From positions 806,001 to 870,000 of the forward strand of contig NW_026570221.1 in the NCBI RefSeq assembly GCF_019649055.1: a stretch of DNA of 64,000 nucleotides, written 5' to 3'. The notes beneath the pieces were generated by a model. The model was not told the origin of the DNA, made no database searches, and saw only the letters and a program-made list of their open reading frames with translations. This DNA comes from Paramacrobiotus metropolitanus (Eukaryota > Tardigrada > Eutardigrada > Parachela > Macrobiotidae). Shown piece after piece: positions 11,882-24,313 of this stretch (position 1 is its first letter; each line of letters opens with the position of its first letter). The position numbers and the translations under genes were made by a program.

Positions 11882-13346
11882 ATGGCTGTGCGTTTATCCG
11901 TTTTGGGCACCTTTGGACTGCTGGTGCTGGTGACCTTTACAGCGGCTTCGCCCTTCGGTTCTTTCTTATCTAAAATATCGAAAAAGGGGAAGCTGGCGTC
12001 TCCGTATGAATATTTGTTCGTTATTGCTTCGGGTAAGTGGTACATCCGCATTTCAATCTAAAAAAATTAGGTACGAGTATTACAAACTCGACGGTGAAAA
12101 TAAACTTTTATGAGATAATTGCTGGTTTAAGAACGGACGTAGCGAAGGCTAACTTTGTGTAGTAAAGACAGTGATGATAGACTAAGACTGCTGATATTTT
12201 GGTCGCTTTAACTACGTACTGGTAGACGTTATACCGTGCTCGTGGTCTGAGCGGCTAAATCAGTCACCGGCACCATCAGCCACAGGGCGCGCTGCATTTT
12301 ATTACTACTGCAAGTGCTGCTATATGCTGCAGCCTGCAACTGCTGTACGCACAACCGGCTTTTTGAATTATGTGGTTTATCGTTTTAATGATAAAAACTT
12401 TGTTATGAAAAACTGACACCTTTTGATAGCAGAGGGGAAACGTACACGAGTCTTTGAATTTATCAAAATCTGAGACAATCGAGAAATCACTCTATCATGC
12501 AAAGGCGGCTCCAGTTAGGTGATAATAATTAAAATGATTATATAACCTCGATGAATTCTCTTTAAATTTATACGAAAATGCGTTCCAAAGCAACAGTAAA
12601 GAAAAAATTAAATGGCAAAAGGCCAGGATAGATTGTAGCTGCTGCGCATGTGGACATCTACATCTGATAGTTTACGCTTACTGATTTTTTATAATACGGA
12701 GTTTATGCAGTATGTCGTACTCGGTAAATGCAAAATTCTCCTGAAGAAATTTTCTATTACAGCTAATGGACCTTCGATGAACGAGCGGTTCAGAGACAAG
12801 GATGGATTTCGGTTCGCCCATGTTTACCAGATGGAGTTTGGCACGGACATTCGGTTTTATTACAATGGTTTCGTGTTCAGGTCACCCAAAGATAAGCTTG
12901 ATAAGCTTGTCAAAACCGCAAAGACAGATTTACCCGCCCGGTCAGTGAGATGAATTAATTATGCCTTCCTTAGATATTGTATCCGCATGGTCCAGCTGTA
13001 CCAAATTTATTAAACCAACGACACTATTGAGAAAATATTTTTTTCCAGCTATCGTCATTTGGAGAACAGTCCGCTCGCCAACTATTATATTCACACAAAA
13101 TTGTTGGATGTGCGTGAGGATTTGGTTCCAGATCTGCATTACATGATCGATCATGCGGAGGAGTTGTGGGACCGTGGTAATCAGCACATCAATTATACGG
13201 TTTTTTCCAAAACACTGCCCAAAAGCAAACAACATGGCCCTCTCACATGGGATCAGCTCCCCAAACAAGTGTTCGATGGGCTGTTGGAGCCGGATTCCTT
13301 TCCAAAGACATCCCTGTCGAAAGGAGCAAAGGAAGCTCCATGGTGA
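11882..13346 (+). CDS. Small secreted protein, three exons
   Basis: Exons 11882-12032, 12763-12940 and 13049-13346 join in phase (1, then 2) with standard sites G|GTAAGT, TTACAG|CT, CG|GTCAGT and TTCCAG|C, giving 208 residues. The start is the ATG after TTAAA. The N-terminus MAVRLSVLGTFGLLVLVTF followed by TAASP is a classic signal peptide with cleavage near residue 22. The mature part is basic then mixed, including KISKKGKLASPYEY, FRDKDGFRFAHVYQMEFG and YYIHTKLLDVREDLVPDL, and ends KEAPW. No transmembrane segment and no cysteine pattern were seen. I do not recognise the family. It is probably extracellular. An AATAAA signal lies at 13570-13575. Confidence 0.75.
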
Positions 13347-14030
13347 ACCGGAAGCACGACGACGAAATTGCCCCGAAACTGTGCTTGTGCAATCGGTTCC
13401 ATACATCATATAATTAACCCATCCTGCAGCTTTGCATAATCGTCTATTATTCCTTCATGTCTCTGATTGTCAAGTAACGTAAGAATATGTATATCTACCT
13501 ACTAATTTGGTTTGTGCGCGGCTTTCATTAGCATGGTTTCGGTTTCCATGTTTCGGTGTACCGTTCTAAAATAAATTGAATTGTGAAATAACTGATATAT
13601 TGCATGAAATTTGATTCAATAACGGCCCGGATCCGGGTGACGAACACTAAACACAACACTTTTCCCAAGGCTGTATGGATGGTATGGTTATCGTCCACTT
13701 ACTACTCATTAACATGTCCAAGAAACTGAATGTTATTTCGCGCACGGTTTGCTTCATCAATAAGCAAATACATAATGTTTTCTGATGAAGGTATAGTGTA
13801 ATTCTAGAGTAGTCAATGTTACTGTTAGTGGTACGGTGGTACCAACTTTAATAGGCGATTGAATCACATGTAAATAATGTTCATACAATATTTTCTTGAT
13901 TTCTTTGATTCTACTTAGTTTCTTAAGAGAACTGATTCGGTCGCACCCGGACAACTGGGAGTGTGACATTTCGCCGCACTGAAACTCGACGCGCGACTTT
14001 TCGTCGCGAAGACATTTCGCCGCCGGACAT
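13347..14030. other. Intergenic, 3' flank and degenerate minisatellite
   Basis: Contains the polyadenylation signal of the secreted-protein gene. From about 13,940 there is a degenerate tandem run of words such as GACATTTCGCCG, GACATTCGG and GACACTTCGG. No gene was seen. Confidence 0.5.
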
Positions 14031-14350
14031 TCGGACGCTTGGACACTTCGGCTTGGTGAAACAGTGAAACTTGACACTTCAACTGATCGTAAGCAGCCAT
14101 CAATAGCACGGCTGGGCTGTAGCAACAGATGCAGCTGCCTATGTACACTTTATCGACAACAGCTTAATTAATGTCAGCTTAATTGTTGCCAGTTAGGTGG
14201 GTTTGCTATTTTTGAATGCAGCAGCGGACAACCGGCATCAATCATGATCATTGCAAGACGTAATCAGTTACTTGAATGTCGTTACAAGTTAATATTGTTC
14301 GCAATTTCATTTTCTGTTTAACTCACAGACTATGTATGCTTTTGGCTATC
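14031..14350. repeat. Interspersed repeat, left arm of a large inverted pair
   Basis: This segment reappears inverted at about 18280-18560. Shared words include GTGAAACTTGACACTTCAAC, TGATCATTGCAAGACG, ACTTGAATGTCGTTACAAG and CGCAATTTCATTTTC. It is non-coding. Further diverged copies lie at about 17340-17470 and 18160-18270. It is probably part of a non-autonomous element family, with the two arms either a foldback or two opposed insertions. Confidence 0.65.
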
Positions 14351-14459
14351 TTTTAAAATTTTTGTTTAAAATTCTGGTATGATATAAAAATTAATATTGG
14401 GTTTTTGCAAGGCCGAAATTAAACCCTCAAGACTTCAAAGTGTTTTCGGAAACAACTTT

Positions 14460-15070
14460 GCCAACAATAGATCGGCCGAACTGCGCAGTAGTCCTGAGAC
14501 CCGACAATACACATTGTCTTTGGGAACTCCAGTGGATCTGCCAAAGGAGAACACCAATCAAACTTGATAATTATTACAGTCGTGCGCAAGCCGGTATACC
14601 AGTCACTGCTGAACGATCCTATTCGTTTTTGTCAGATAGTGCAATAAACTTATTGTAGGATTTAAGCATGGGCACTTGTCCAAGACTGCGTATTAATTAA
14701 TATCTATAGATTGCATCAATCAAGGGCGTATGCAGCACATAGGCATTATAAAAAGTCGCCGCAAATGACTTGATTAAGTATATTTATACTATATTGGTAG
14801 CTCATGATCACGTTTTTATCCTGATACGTTCAACAAAAGTATAGTAAACCGGGCTCGCCAACAGTCCTGTTGACCTGTTGGCGAGCTTGGCGGAAAAGTG
14901 GTTATCCTCCCATAGATCTGCCGAACTGCACCCACACTTCTGCCGACCCGACCCTATGCATTGCTTATGGGAACTCCAATAGATCAGCCGAAGAGGCACA
15001 ACAGTGAAACTTGATATCTCTGTTGAGCGCAAGCCGGCAGTAGCACGGCCGGGCTGCAGCAGAGATGCAG
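14460..15070. repeat. Dispersed GATCTGCCGAACTG repeat copies
   Basis: The module GATCTGCCGAACTG, then GGGAACTCCAATAGATC, then AACAGTGAAACTTG recurs at about 14468-14570, 14910-15030 and 15745-15855 in direct orientation, and at 17161-17260 and 18530-18650 inverted. It is non-coding with about 100-150 bp per copy. I do not recognise the family. Confidence 0.6.
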
Positions 15071-15071
15071 C

Positions 15072-15413
15072 TACAATCTGACTAAATGAGGAGGCTACGG
15101 TCTATGTTAAAATGCCAGCGAACAGCCTTTTTTGCCCGCTGAGGCTGGTTGATCAATGCAGCCTCTCTGCTGTGACTATAAATAGACTGAAGACAGCGCA
15201 TTCCGGTGCTGCCAAAAAGCGCAAGCGGAGTGCTGCCTTGCTGTATCGATCGATCGCGCACATGTGTGTGTGAGTGGGTAAATCCGCTCGCATTCACTTA
15301 CACACGTATGAGTGTGGCTGTCTGTGCGCGTACTAGCTGTACAAACCGGTTTTCGCTGTCTTCGCTACAACGCATACCCTAAACCCGTAGCTTCCTTTCT
15401 TGCTCGCATTGTA
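15072..15413. repeat. 342-bp direct repeat, copy 1
   Basis: Matches 16199-16540 without gaps and with one mismatch seen. It begins TACAATCTGACT and ends CTCGCATTGTA, so its ends form a short inverted TACAAT. A TATA-box-like TATAAATAGAC lies about 105 bp in, followed by a GTGTGTGTG run. The pair could be LTRs of a small non-autonomous element (785 bp between them), but I see no primer-binding site. Confidence 0.75.
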
Positions 15414-16198
15414 CCTATAGCTAACCATATTACACTGGTACTAAACAGAGAGAAGCACGCGCTGTTCATTGCGCTATGTCTCAACCTTGCAGACGAGCGT
15501 TTCTGTGGAGTGTACGGTAGACTGAGGCCCCCTGCATCATTGCAAGACGTAATTAATTATTTTAAATATGGTCACATGTTATTACTATTTGCAATTATTA
15601 ATTTATGTTCCATTATTTTATTCTACTATACTGTATACTTCTGCGATCTTATAAGAATTTTTTTAATTTTAATTAATATGACAGGGCTCCATTTATTGCT
15701 AAAATTAGAGTTTTGAAAATTAATAAGCGTTTTCGAAAACAATATTACGAGTCATAGATTTGCCGAACTGCGCCAATAGTCCTGACGACCCGGCCCTTTG
15801 TATTGTCTATGGGAACTCCAATAGATCTGCCGAACCAGAGCAACAATGAAACTTACCGATCGCTAGCCGGCGTGCTAATATCTGCTGAGTGAGTTCTGCG
15901 TTTTTTTTTCTCGGAAACGACAGCAGTTAATACGAGCGCGTGAACTTGCACGAGAATGCATATTCTCTTAAACTGCACCTCTCAGCTGCATATGCAGCAC
16001 ATTCACAATTACAAAAATCACCGCAGTTGGCTTTATTTATTACAAATAAGTATTTTGGTAGTGGTAATCACTGCTAAACTTTGCACACGTGAAAGACACC
16101 CAGTTCTTCTGCAGTACACCCGGTCCATTTCCAGTTGTTCTCTTTGTTTTCTATGAAAATTTATTGCTGTTTATTCTCCGAAGGCTATAAGTACAATG
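15414..16198. other. Spacer between the 342-bp repeats
   Basis: AT-rich 785 bp with one copy of the GATCTGCCGAAC repeat. No coding potential. No TGG-type primer site or polypurine run next to either repeat. Confidence 0.5.
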
Positions 16199-16540
16199 TA
16201 CAATCTGACTAAATGAGGAGGCTACGGTCTATGTTAAAAAGCCAGCGAACAGCCTTTTTTGCCCGCTGAGGCTGGTTGATCAATGCAGCCTCTCTGCTGT
16301 GACTATAAATAGACTGAAGACAGCGCATTCCGGTGCTGCCAAAAAGCGCAAGCGGAGTGCTGCCTTGCTGTATCGATCGATCGCGCACATGTGTGTGTGA
16401 GTGGGTAAATCCGCTCGCATTCACTTACACACGTATGAGTGTGGCTGTCTGTGCGCGTACTAGCTGTACAAACCGGTTTTCGCTGTCTTCGCTACAACGC
16501 ATACCCTAAACCCGTAGCTTCCTTTCTTGCTCGCATTGTA
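16199..16540. repeat. 342-bp direct repeat, copy 2
   Basis: Near-identical to 15072-15413. Its 3' end abuts directly on the MITE at 16541. A third, diverged and inverted copy is found at about 21829-22363. Confidence 0.75.
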
Positions 16541-16716
16541 GGACTAAATGGTCGCATAGCCCCATACCCAGCATTCTGTACGCAAGCGGTGCAGTGCACT
16601 TGTACGAAACGGATATTTTCAACTCAATCGTACAGACGGTACAGTGCATTGCGCTGCATTCGTACTGAATGTGGAGATGTTGGGTATGCGACCATTTTGT
16701 CCTAAGCTGTAAGTTT
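16541..16716. mobile_element. MITE of the GTCCTAAGCTGTA family, copy 1
   Basis: The left end GGACTAAATGGTCGCATA pairs with the right end TATGCGACCATTTTGTCC, followed by TAAGCTGTA. The internal arms are imperfect inverted repeats. The outermost left TACAGCTTA is missing, consistent with truncation or insertion at the junction with the 342-bp repeat. It is non-coding. Confidence 0.7.
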
Positions 16717-16769
16717 TACTATGAAAAGTTATCAATCTGAAACCTTATTTTCTTAGAAAATCTTAAGAG

Positions 16770-16860
16770 TAAATACAAACTATACGAACTATTAACTATA
16801 CGAGCTATATACAAAACTAACTATACGAACTATTAACTATACGAACTATACGTATTTATT
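16770..16860. repeat. Tandem CTATACGAACTATTAA repeat
   Basis: A short tandem array of about 16-bp units containing ACTATACGAACTATT, with small variations. Confidence 0.7.
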
Positions 16861-17643
16861 GCAATTGGAACGGGAACGGGTCAATGCTGTATGTAAATAT
16901 TTATTGCAACGCAAACAAAGTTCATTGTCAACCATCATTACTACCATTAATATACTTATTCATGCTTATTCAAGGTATTTGCAGCGATCTTCCTAACTGT
17001 CAATTGCTGCACATGCTATTAATACAGTAGATGCAATTACATATAGATGACGCAGCAGGGTGAGCAGACGCGCTAGTAAAATCTATTGTCATGTTCGACA
17101 AGAACGCACACGCTCGTTCAGCTGCCACAAGTATACGGCGGCTAGCGCACGACGGTGATATCAAGTTTCACTGTATTTCTCGTTCGGCAGATCTACTGGA
17201 GTTCCCATATTGTCGGGTCGGCAGGGCTATTGACGCAGTTCGTCAGACCTATTACTGATAAAGTTGTTTTCAAAAGTACTTTAAAGTCTTAAGGGCTAAA
17301 TTTTAGCCTGACAAAGCCCGGTGTTAACTTTAATATCATATAAAATTTTAAGCGAAGTTCTCAAAGAGAAAGGGTACACAAGTAACATATGTACATAGTC
17401 CATGAGACTCAATAGAAAATAAAATTGCGGATATTAATAACTTGTAGCTAGGATTGTCATCACGTCATCACACGCTATCACAATCACGCCGTTTACCTGT
17501 TCACAATCCCATCATGCCGAAGAATTTTGGCCGTGATAACGTGATGGGATGAGTGATGGGATTGGGAAGCGATGGGATGATTTCCCAGGGCCCAGAAGTT
17601 TGTGTTTTAGCGGCACATTTTACTGTGCGTCAGTTATGCCGCA
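16861..17643. other. Repeat-derived intergenic DNA
   Basis: Holds an inverted copy of the GATCTGCCGAACTG module (17161-17260) and a diverged copy of the 14-kb repeat (17340-17470). No gene was seen. Confidence 0.5.
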
Positions 17644-17822
17644 TACAGCTTAGGACAAAAAAGACGCATAACCCCACACCCAAATATCCGTACGCATGTG
17701 GCAAGTGCACTTGTACGACAACCGGATATTTTAGCTGAGCCGTTCAGCGCACTGCGCTGCATGCGTTCGGAATGCTGTGGGTGGGATAATGGGATTATGC
17801 GTCTTTTTTGTCCTAAGCTGTA
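17644..17822. mobile_element. MITE of the GTCCTAAGCTGTA family, copy 2
   Basis: A complete 179-bp element. The terminal inverted repeats at 17644-17671 and 17795-17822 are perfect over 28 bp, starting TACAGCTTAGGAC. It has no coding capacity. Superfamily not assigned. Confidence 0.85.
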
Positions 17823-19324
17823 AGTTTTGCGCGCTCCAAAATCTTTTTCGTATTTATATCAGGCGAACCCCGTACGGGAAAAAGTTATAAGCAAGGCCAT
17901 GAGCATTCTGGCCATTACGGTACGCTTCGCCGCTTCCACAACAGTGCATTTGGCTGGATGACAATGCATTTCTCACTTGTGATAGCTGTTTTTATAACGC
18001 TCATATTTTATGAAAACATTAAAAAAAGTTTTGTAAAAATGTTTGTTTTAAAAAAAATCCATTAAAATTCATTTTATTTTCGTCCCACCGATCCCGCCAA
18101 TCCCATCACATCCCACTTCAAAAATCAGGGTAGGATGACAACCCTACTTGTAGCTACATTCAAATATTTGATTACGTCTTGCAGTGGTCATGAATGATGT
18201 CGGTTGTCCGGTGCCTGCATTACCATTTAGGATACTCAGCTACATGGCAAGAATTAAGACAAAAACGTACATAATCTTTGAGATAAACTGAAAATGAAAT
18301 TGCGAATAATATTAACTTGTAACGACATTCAAGTAACTGATTCGTCTTGCAATGATCATGATCGATGCCGGTTGTCCGCTGCTGCATTCAAAAATAGCAT
18401 ACCCACCTAATTGGCAAGAATTAAGCTGACATTAATTAATCTGTTGTCGATAAAGTGTACATAGGCAGCTGCATCTGTTACTACAGCCCAGCCGTGCTAT
18501 TGATGGCTGCTTAGTGCTTACGATCAGTTGAAGTGTCAAGTTTCACTGTTGAGCCGCTTCGGCTGATCTATTGGAGTTCCCATAGACAATGCATAGGGCC
18601 GGGTCGGCAGAGGTGTGGGTGCAGTTCGGCAGATCTATGGGAGAAAAACCACTTTCCTGCCGGGCTCGCCAACAGTCAACAGGCCAACAAGTTTGCCGGC
18701 TACACGTATACAATCTGGGCTTAACTCAATCCGGGGCAGCAGACACGTCATAAAGAACGAAAAAGAACAAGCGTACAACAGCAGCAAGCTAACAATTTTC
18801 ACAAGTATTCACATTTTCAACAGGGACACATGTTCAGGGTGGTAAAACTTTTTTAAACACACAACGGTTTTCCAGTCAACGCGATTTAAGGCTTCAGTAA
18901 ATCTACAATGCTAATATTAATAAATACTTCTATATAATTACGATGCAGAACATGTACTTCATTATTATCCGGAAATTCATTTTGGTTTTTGGGGCATTAT
19001 TTATTGCCACTGGCCCACTACCGTGCAGTTTATGAAAATATAACACTGAATTCACTATAATCAGTTCTACGAACGCTGTAAACTGCACAGCACTGAGGAT
19101 CAATATCCGCGCCGATGCACATTCTCCATAAAGTTAGCGATATCAGGATAGACAGCAGATGATGGTGAATTATCGATCCAACCTCCAGGAGCCCTTGAAG
19201 GCTGGATCAACATCGCACCCTGTCTCCCGCTCATACTTACGATGGAATTAAAAGCGATTGACGAACGGCAGCACTATCCGCAGAGAACATGTTAATAGTT
19301 TTTCTTTTAAATCTTCATTGAATC
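17823..19324. repeat. Repeat-rich region with the inverted arm
   Basis: About 18160-18270 and 18320-18430 are tandem copies of the 14-kb repeat in reverse orientation. 18430-18700 is the inverse of 14031-14160 followed by the GATCTGCCGAACTG module. The remainder up to 19324 shows nothing recognisable. Confidence 0.55.
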
Positions 19325-22300
19325 ATGCGATTAAACACGGTGAAGATTGCGCTGGATCATTTATACTACTCGCAACCGTACGGCAAGTCGTTCGCAGTGG
19401 ATGTGGTGCGAGGTAACGTGATTCAGCGGGGATATGTTACGGATACAACTCAGACTGGGCTTATCATCGACTTCCATCACGATGGCTTGTCAGCAACGGA
19501 ACTGATCGACTTCTCCTGTATCCGCGCTTTACCAGCCAAAAAACACTCCGCTCTCCGTTACCTTAAGCCACCGGAAAAGAACTCCGAGGTTGAAGTACTG
19601 ATTCGGAGCGCAGTGTAAGTGCCTGAAAGTTATTATGGTCTGTGATTAACAGCGAGTCTAAGAAGTCTGTCTAATTGGGCAGTCGGAGAAATTCGTAAGA
19701 GGGAGGAACAGCCGAACTATTCAATTTTTTTTAAAGTTCATCATATCTGGTTACTTCCTAACTGGTCCAAGCGGTTATGACATATCAAGGAAATAACTAT
19801 TGACGGAATTTATTAAGTGTTAGAGAGTGCGCAGCGTAAAAGTTTTCGTACACGTACACGTACACAAACTTGGTACCATATAGCGGGTACCAATAACAGC
19901 CATTTTGTGCTGACTATTAGGACTGTCAAATATCAGCAGCCCGCGTGTATCGGCGGCACGACTGCTGCGCACGTATCGGTTACTCATTTTTCCGCTATGA
20001 CTAAGAGAAAAAAAGTGAAACATGTTCCCACCACTGATAACGGATACACTCGTATAAATAAACACCAAATCTGACAACACCGTGAATTCTGCAATAATTC
20101 TACCTTCAGTGCCATTCCCTACCATGGATAACGCAACACAACAAGCGCAAACTTGTTAAGAAAAATAATCCCACATAGCTTAATGACATGTAATCAATTT
20201 TTTTTCATGTGTAATAAATTTGCTAATTAGGTGCTAAAAAAACCAGGTGCGAAATTACTAATTCGGGGCAGATTCGCTAACTAATTAGCTGCTAATTGTG
20301 CTAGTTAGGCGTGAATGACTCTAGTTAGTTCATCAAATTTTCGCCAAGTTACTAATTTTAAGGTTAATTAATTAAACCTTATTATCTTAAAACTTAATGA
20401 CGAACTACAGTAAGTAAAGCGTAATTACATGCAGTTTAATGCAGTCTGGATCACTACGAACGTTTATCAGCAGCGCAAGATAATTTTAAAGAGTTGACAA
20501 GCGGTCATGAATGTGAGCGCGAATTATAAAACCGAGCTCAACAGCTCGGTCTTCTAATTCAGCAATTGATTCTCCATCTGACCAATGCGCGCGGCGTTAT
20601 CAGTGAATCTGTCTGACTCACAAATCAGTGCGTGAGTTGTTGCGCACTCGAGAGTTTTGACCTAGATACAATTCGCATCAGAGTCCCAATACGTAGCATA
20701 TTTGACAGCAACTATAAGTTGCTGCATATTTGACAGCAACTTATGACTGTATGAAGAATCGCAGTTCCAAATGCTAGGGACCAACCGCTGACCTGGGAAA
20801 AGGCCGTTTTTATAGCAACAGTACCTGATTATGGCTTTGGCAACAAGTCGGCCTCCATTGAAGGTGAACAGTTTGCCTTGGTCCGACTCCGTTCCCGAAA
20901 TCCGTTTTCCTTGGCCGCCGTAATCAATCTGTATTACCCACAAGCCGCCAGCGACATACGTATCCGTCAGAAGCGACTCTGGCAAACCGTCACGCCGGAG
21001 ACCTTTTACAAAGTGATAGTGCCGCACGCGTCCTGCCAGAAGGCCGATTGTCCGTTCCCACGGTCTCAACTGCTTTATTATATGAAACAGCCAGACACGG
21101 GATTCAAGTTGATCTGGCTCGTAATGACCGGAACGCTTATTGTGGCTGCGGACGATATGAATGTCACTGTGGTGTGCCGCCAGAAGGCTAAACGACTGTC
21201 CAATAAAATCCATCGATTGGTGTTTCATCTATACGACAGCTTTGTCGAGCGATATTGTGGAAGCTACGCTATGGCTTTGCGTACGCAAAAACTGTACCAG
21301 CGAAGAAGTATTGCTTTAGGCCAAAACAGTTCAACAGGTAACCTTCAAACTAATTAACCAACGACTTCCAATAACTTTCTATTTTTTCGTCGACCGACGC
21401 GAAGCGAAGGTCCTCTACGTTCAAGAAAACAGGAATTCTGTCGGTCACGTCGGTCACATCAGTCATGTCGGTCACGCTTAAATAATTTTGCCGTATACTG
21501 CCGCAACATCATATGATAATAACAAATACAGAAGAGATTGTTCAGCTCTGCCTTTGTTAGCCTCTATCTATATATATGCAATTCCTTCCATTTTATTTAT
21601 GTACTGTAATAGGAGACTCCACACGTCTGGAGACATGGTTTACAAAGACCAATCAAAAACTGTGGCACTACGACGACTGGCTGAATACGAAACCCAAGGA
21701 CATTGGTATGTACAGTATAATGTAAAATTAATCCGTGACATGCCCTACGCCCTTAAATACGACCAACCTGACCGCATTCAGCAGTCAAAGATACTCGGGA
21801 GATCCCTTCTCTGCTAACTACTTAACTACAATGCGAGCAAGAAAGGAAGCTACGGGTTTAGGGTATGCGTTTAGCGAAGACAGCGAAAACCGGTTTGTAC
21901 AGATAGTACGCGCACAGACAGCCACACTCATACGTGTGATAAGTGTATGCGAGCGGATTTACCCACTCACACACACATCTGCCGATCGGTTGCGGGTTGT
22001 TTTACGTCCGTTCGCGACGTTAGCAGCTGTAACCTAGCGTCGTGCGGTGACGCGTAAAAACTATCTGCCTTACGCGGATGCTTGCAACGGCTCAGACACA
22101 TGAATGAATGGCAGGCCAGCGTATGCTACCCGTGGATCTTTTTTGAGCACCCAGACCGCCGACCGTTAGCAGGGTGGTCACGTCCTCGCGCGCACTCGAC
22201 TCAATTAATTTTTTCGTTGCTGTACGTGACCAAAGTGTAACCGCACAAAGATCTGAAGCAGTTCTCATCCTGCCAACGTACTGCTTATCCGACGCCGTGC

Positions 22301-24313
22301 GATTCTATGTACGGAGCCTCTACCGTATGCAATCTGAAATAGGCTATTTAGTCAGATTGTACGGTTAAGCGTTAACTGCTAGAAAAGTACGCTCGCTTTT
22401 TGTGGGCACTGCGTGACCGAATCGCAGCAGAATTACACGATAAACGAAGACTATGGGGAGCGCAACTGGTCTTTATTCGCAGTATTTAAAGAAACGAGCA
22501 CCACTCACAAAAAAATCATATGCCTCACATCACTTACTCCTAAAGCAGTGCATGAATGAAATCCTTTCATTATTCTGCTTAAGGCTTAAGCAATCTCTAC
22601 AAAATACCGAATAGCTTACTGCTGAAAATTTTGGCTGTTCGTCTGTGGAGCAGTGCCTAGCGTTTATACGTTAGCAGTGCCTAGCGTTTGCCTCGTATGT
22701 TAAAAATGCAACGGTCACTGGGCTGAACACTATTGCACTCATTTCACTCATTAGTGTAAGCTCTGCAATAAAAATATTATGGGTGTTGTCAGGTGGTGTA
22801 CGGAGTAGAGTAGTTAGCAAAATACCTGTAAGAGCCAGAACAAGTATCGTTGCTGCAATAGAAAACGTACGAGTAAGCTGGAGACATTAGTATTCTTCTT
22901 TTTGTAGGCATAGTTGAGCCTCACGAGGCGTTTCCAACACAGATACAGACTCTTCCGAATATCGTATTGCTGGAGGTGCTAACAAATTTGGACAGATTAA
23001 CCCAGAGAGATCTCCAACGGTAAACGTCAAGCCATCAGAAGCTGCCCATAGTTCGATGATCTCAAAGATACTTCAAGTGCGAAATTTGATGTTGCAGTTG
23101 CTGGTTTTGTGTGACATCTTATGCGCTAAGATGTGTTAAACGTCTTTTGCACTAAGATCTGCAGTAAGATGTGTTGACCAGCAGTTGTGCGTTACAGCGT
23201 TTGCCGGAAATGGTTTAACCTTCAGTCAAGCCCCATGACAGACAAGTTATTGATCCTGGATGATCCGGGCAGCTTTGTCCAAGATCACAATCACCTAGTG
23301 TACTTGGCTAATGGATTTCTGAACTACACCGCAGTTTCAACACGAAGTGTGCTGGTGAAACACCTTGCCGCCAGCCAAAGCTACACGATCATGCTGTTAA
23401 CCACAGAAATGCAGCTGCACTTAGATCATTACCTGTCCTATCGCAGTGATGTGCCCTATCGCAGCCATACCGGCTACCTGGAGGCTGAACTAGCGCTGTA
23501 CCCCGAAGTCAACAATTTGCACCTGTACTGCACCATGGACTTGGAGAACTCCCAGCGACTAACATTAGGTACGTGCAAGAAACGGTACACGCAACTGACG
23601 CAAGAAACTTCATAGTTCCGACTATGCTGTCATCTCTATGACACTCTCCTCTACTCGAACAGGAATAATCACACGCTACTGATGTTAATGTAATAATGAC
23701 GTTTGATCGAAAAAAAGGAACTGTAAAACTGATTTCGGTTTTTGAGTGGAATTCGTCGTTATCACAAATGCTTATCGTAGAAATAATTCTGGCAACACCG
23801 GACGAAATAAAACGGCTGATAAGTAATCCGGACGGTGGCTGGACTTACTGCTGCACCACGGGAACCATGACTGACACCGTTAAGGGAGTTTCGCTGGTGC
23901 TAGACGCGCTAAACCTCCGCTGCTACAAGCACGGCAAGTTACCCGAAGCCGTCAACTGCGGCAACTTTTGGCGGTGGAACGATGGTAAAAAATTAAAAGA
24001 GGGTTTGCAGTGTTGGCCCCTCAGTCCAGCCGTGCTGGATGCCTTAGCGAAGGGATTTGGGGATTACAGTCCGCAAAACGAAGTACGGACATGTTGTTGG
24101 GTAACAGGATTTCAGCCAGACATTTTGAAAGTGCTCATCCGGAAACCCCGAACGGTGGGAGCAGATCACTTTAGTTTATGCGGCGTGGAGAGTTGGTTTC
24201 GATTTACCCTCAGTGGAACGGCCGATAAGAAGCAAGCACTTGAGCAACGGACTGAAACGCCTGAATGTATTGATTGGGAGTTTAGTTTTCGCACAAACTG
24301 CTGCATCATTTGA
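19325..24313 (+). CDS. Divergent multi-exon gene, distant relative of the F-box family N-domain
   Basis: Predicted exons are 19325-19614, about 20816-21337, about 23185-23566 and about 23782-24313 (stop TGA). Junctions 2/3 and 3/4 agree in phase (G|TT and G|AA); junction 1/2 does not resolve, so an exon or splice site is missing from my model. Exon 1 (SFAVDVVRGNVIQRGYV, GLIIDF, VEVLIRSA) follows the pattern of the N-terminal domain of F-box paralogues A, B and C. Later exons include TVTPETFYKVIVPHASCQK, LLILDDPGSFVQDHNHLVY and GGWTYCCTTGTMTDTVKG, and have no family I recognise. No F-box motif was seen. It might instead be two genes: exon 1 alone, and exons 2-4. Confidence 0.5.
19860..20815. 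other. Intron or intergenic sequence inside the divergent gene
   Basis: AT-rich. About 20215-20345 is dense in CTAATTAG and TAGTTAG words. A CGTACA repeat lies near 19850. No coding potential. Confidence 0.4.
21440..21480. repeat. Short GTCGGTCAC tandem repeat
   Basis: Four imperfect copies of GTCGGTCAC / ATCAGTCAT units. Confidence 0.6.
21829..22363. repeat. Inverted, diverged copy of the 342-bp repeat
   Basis: Begins CTACAATGCGAGCAAG and ends CAGATTGTA, the reverse complement of the repeats at 15072 and 16199. The first 180 bp are well conserved (AACCGGTTTGTACAG, CGAGCGGATTTACCCAC); the rest is diverged and longer. It lies in the large intron between exons 2 and 3 of the divergent gene. 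Confidence 0.65.

Noticed and set aside
15072-16540. Complete small LTR retrotransposon
   Set aside because: Near-identical direct repeats are present, but no primer-binding site, polypurine tract or target duplication was found on either strand.
20662-21228. Minus-strand open frame of 188 codons
   Set aside because: Antisense to exon 2 of the divergent gene, whose plus-strand reading joins in phase with the next exons.
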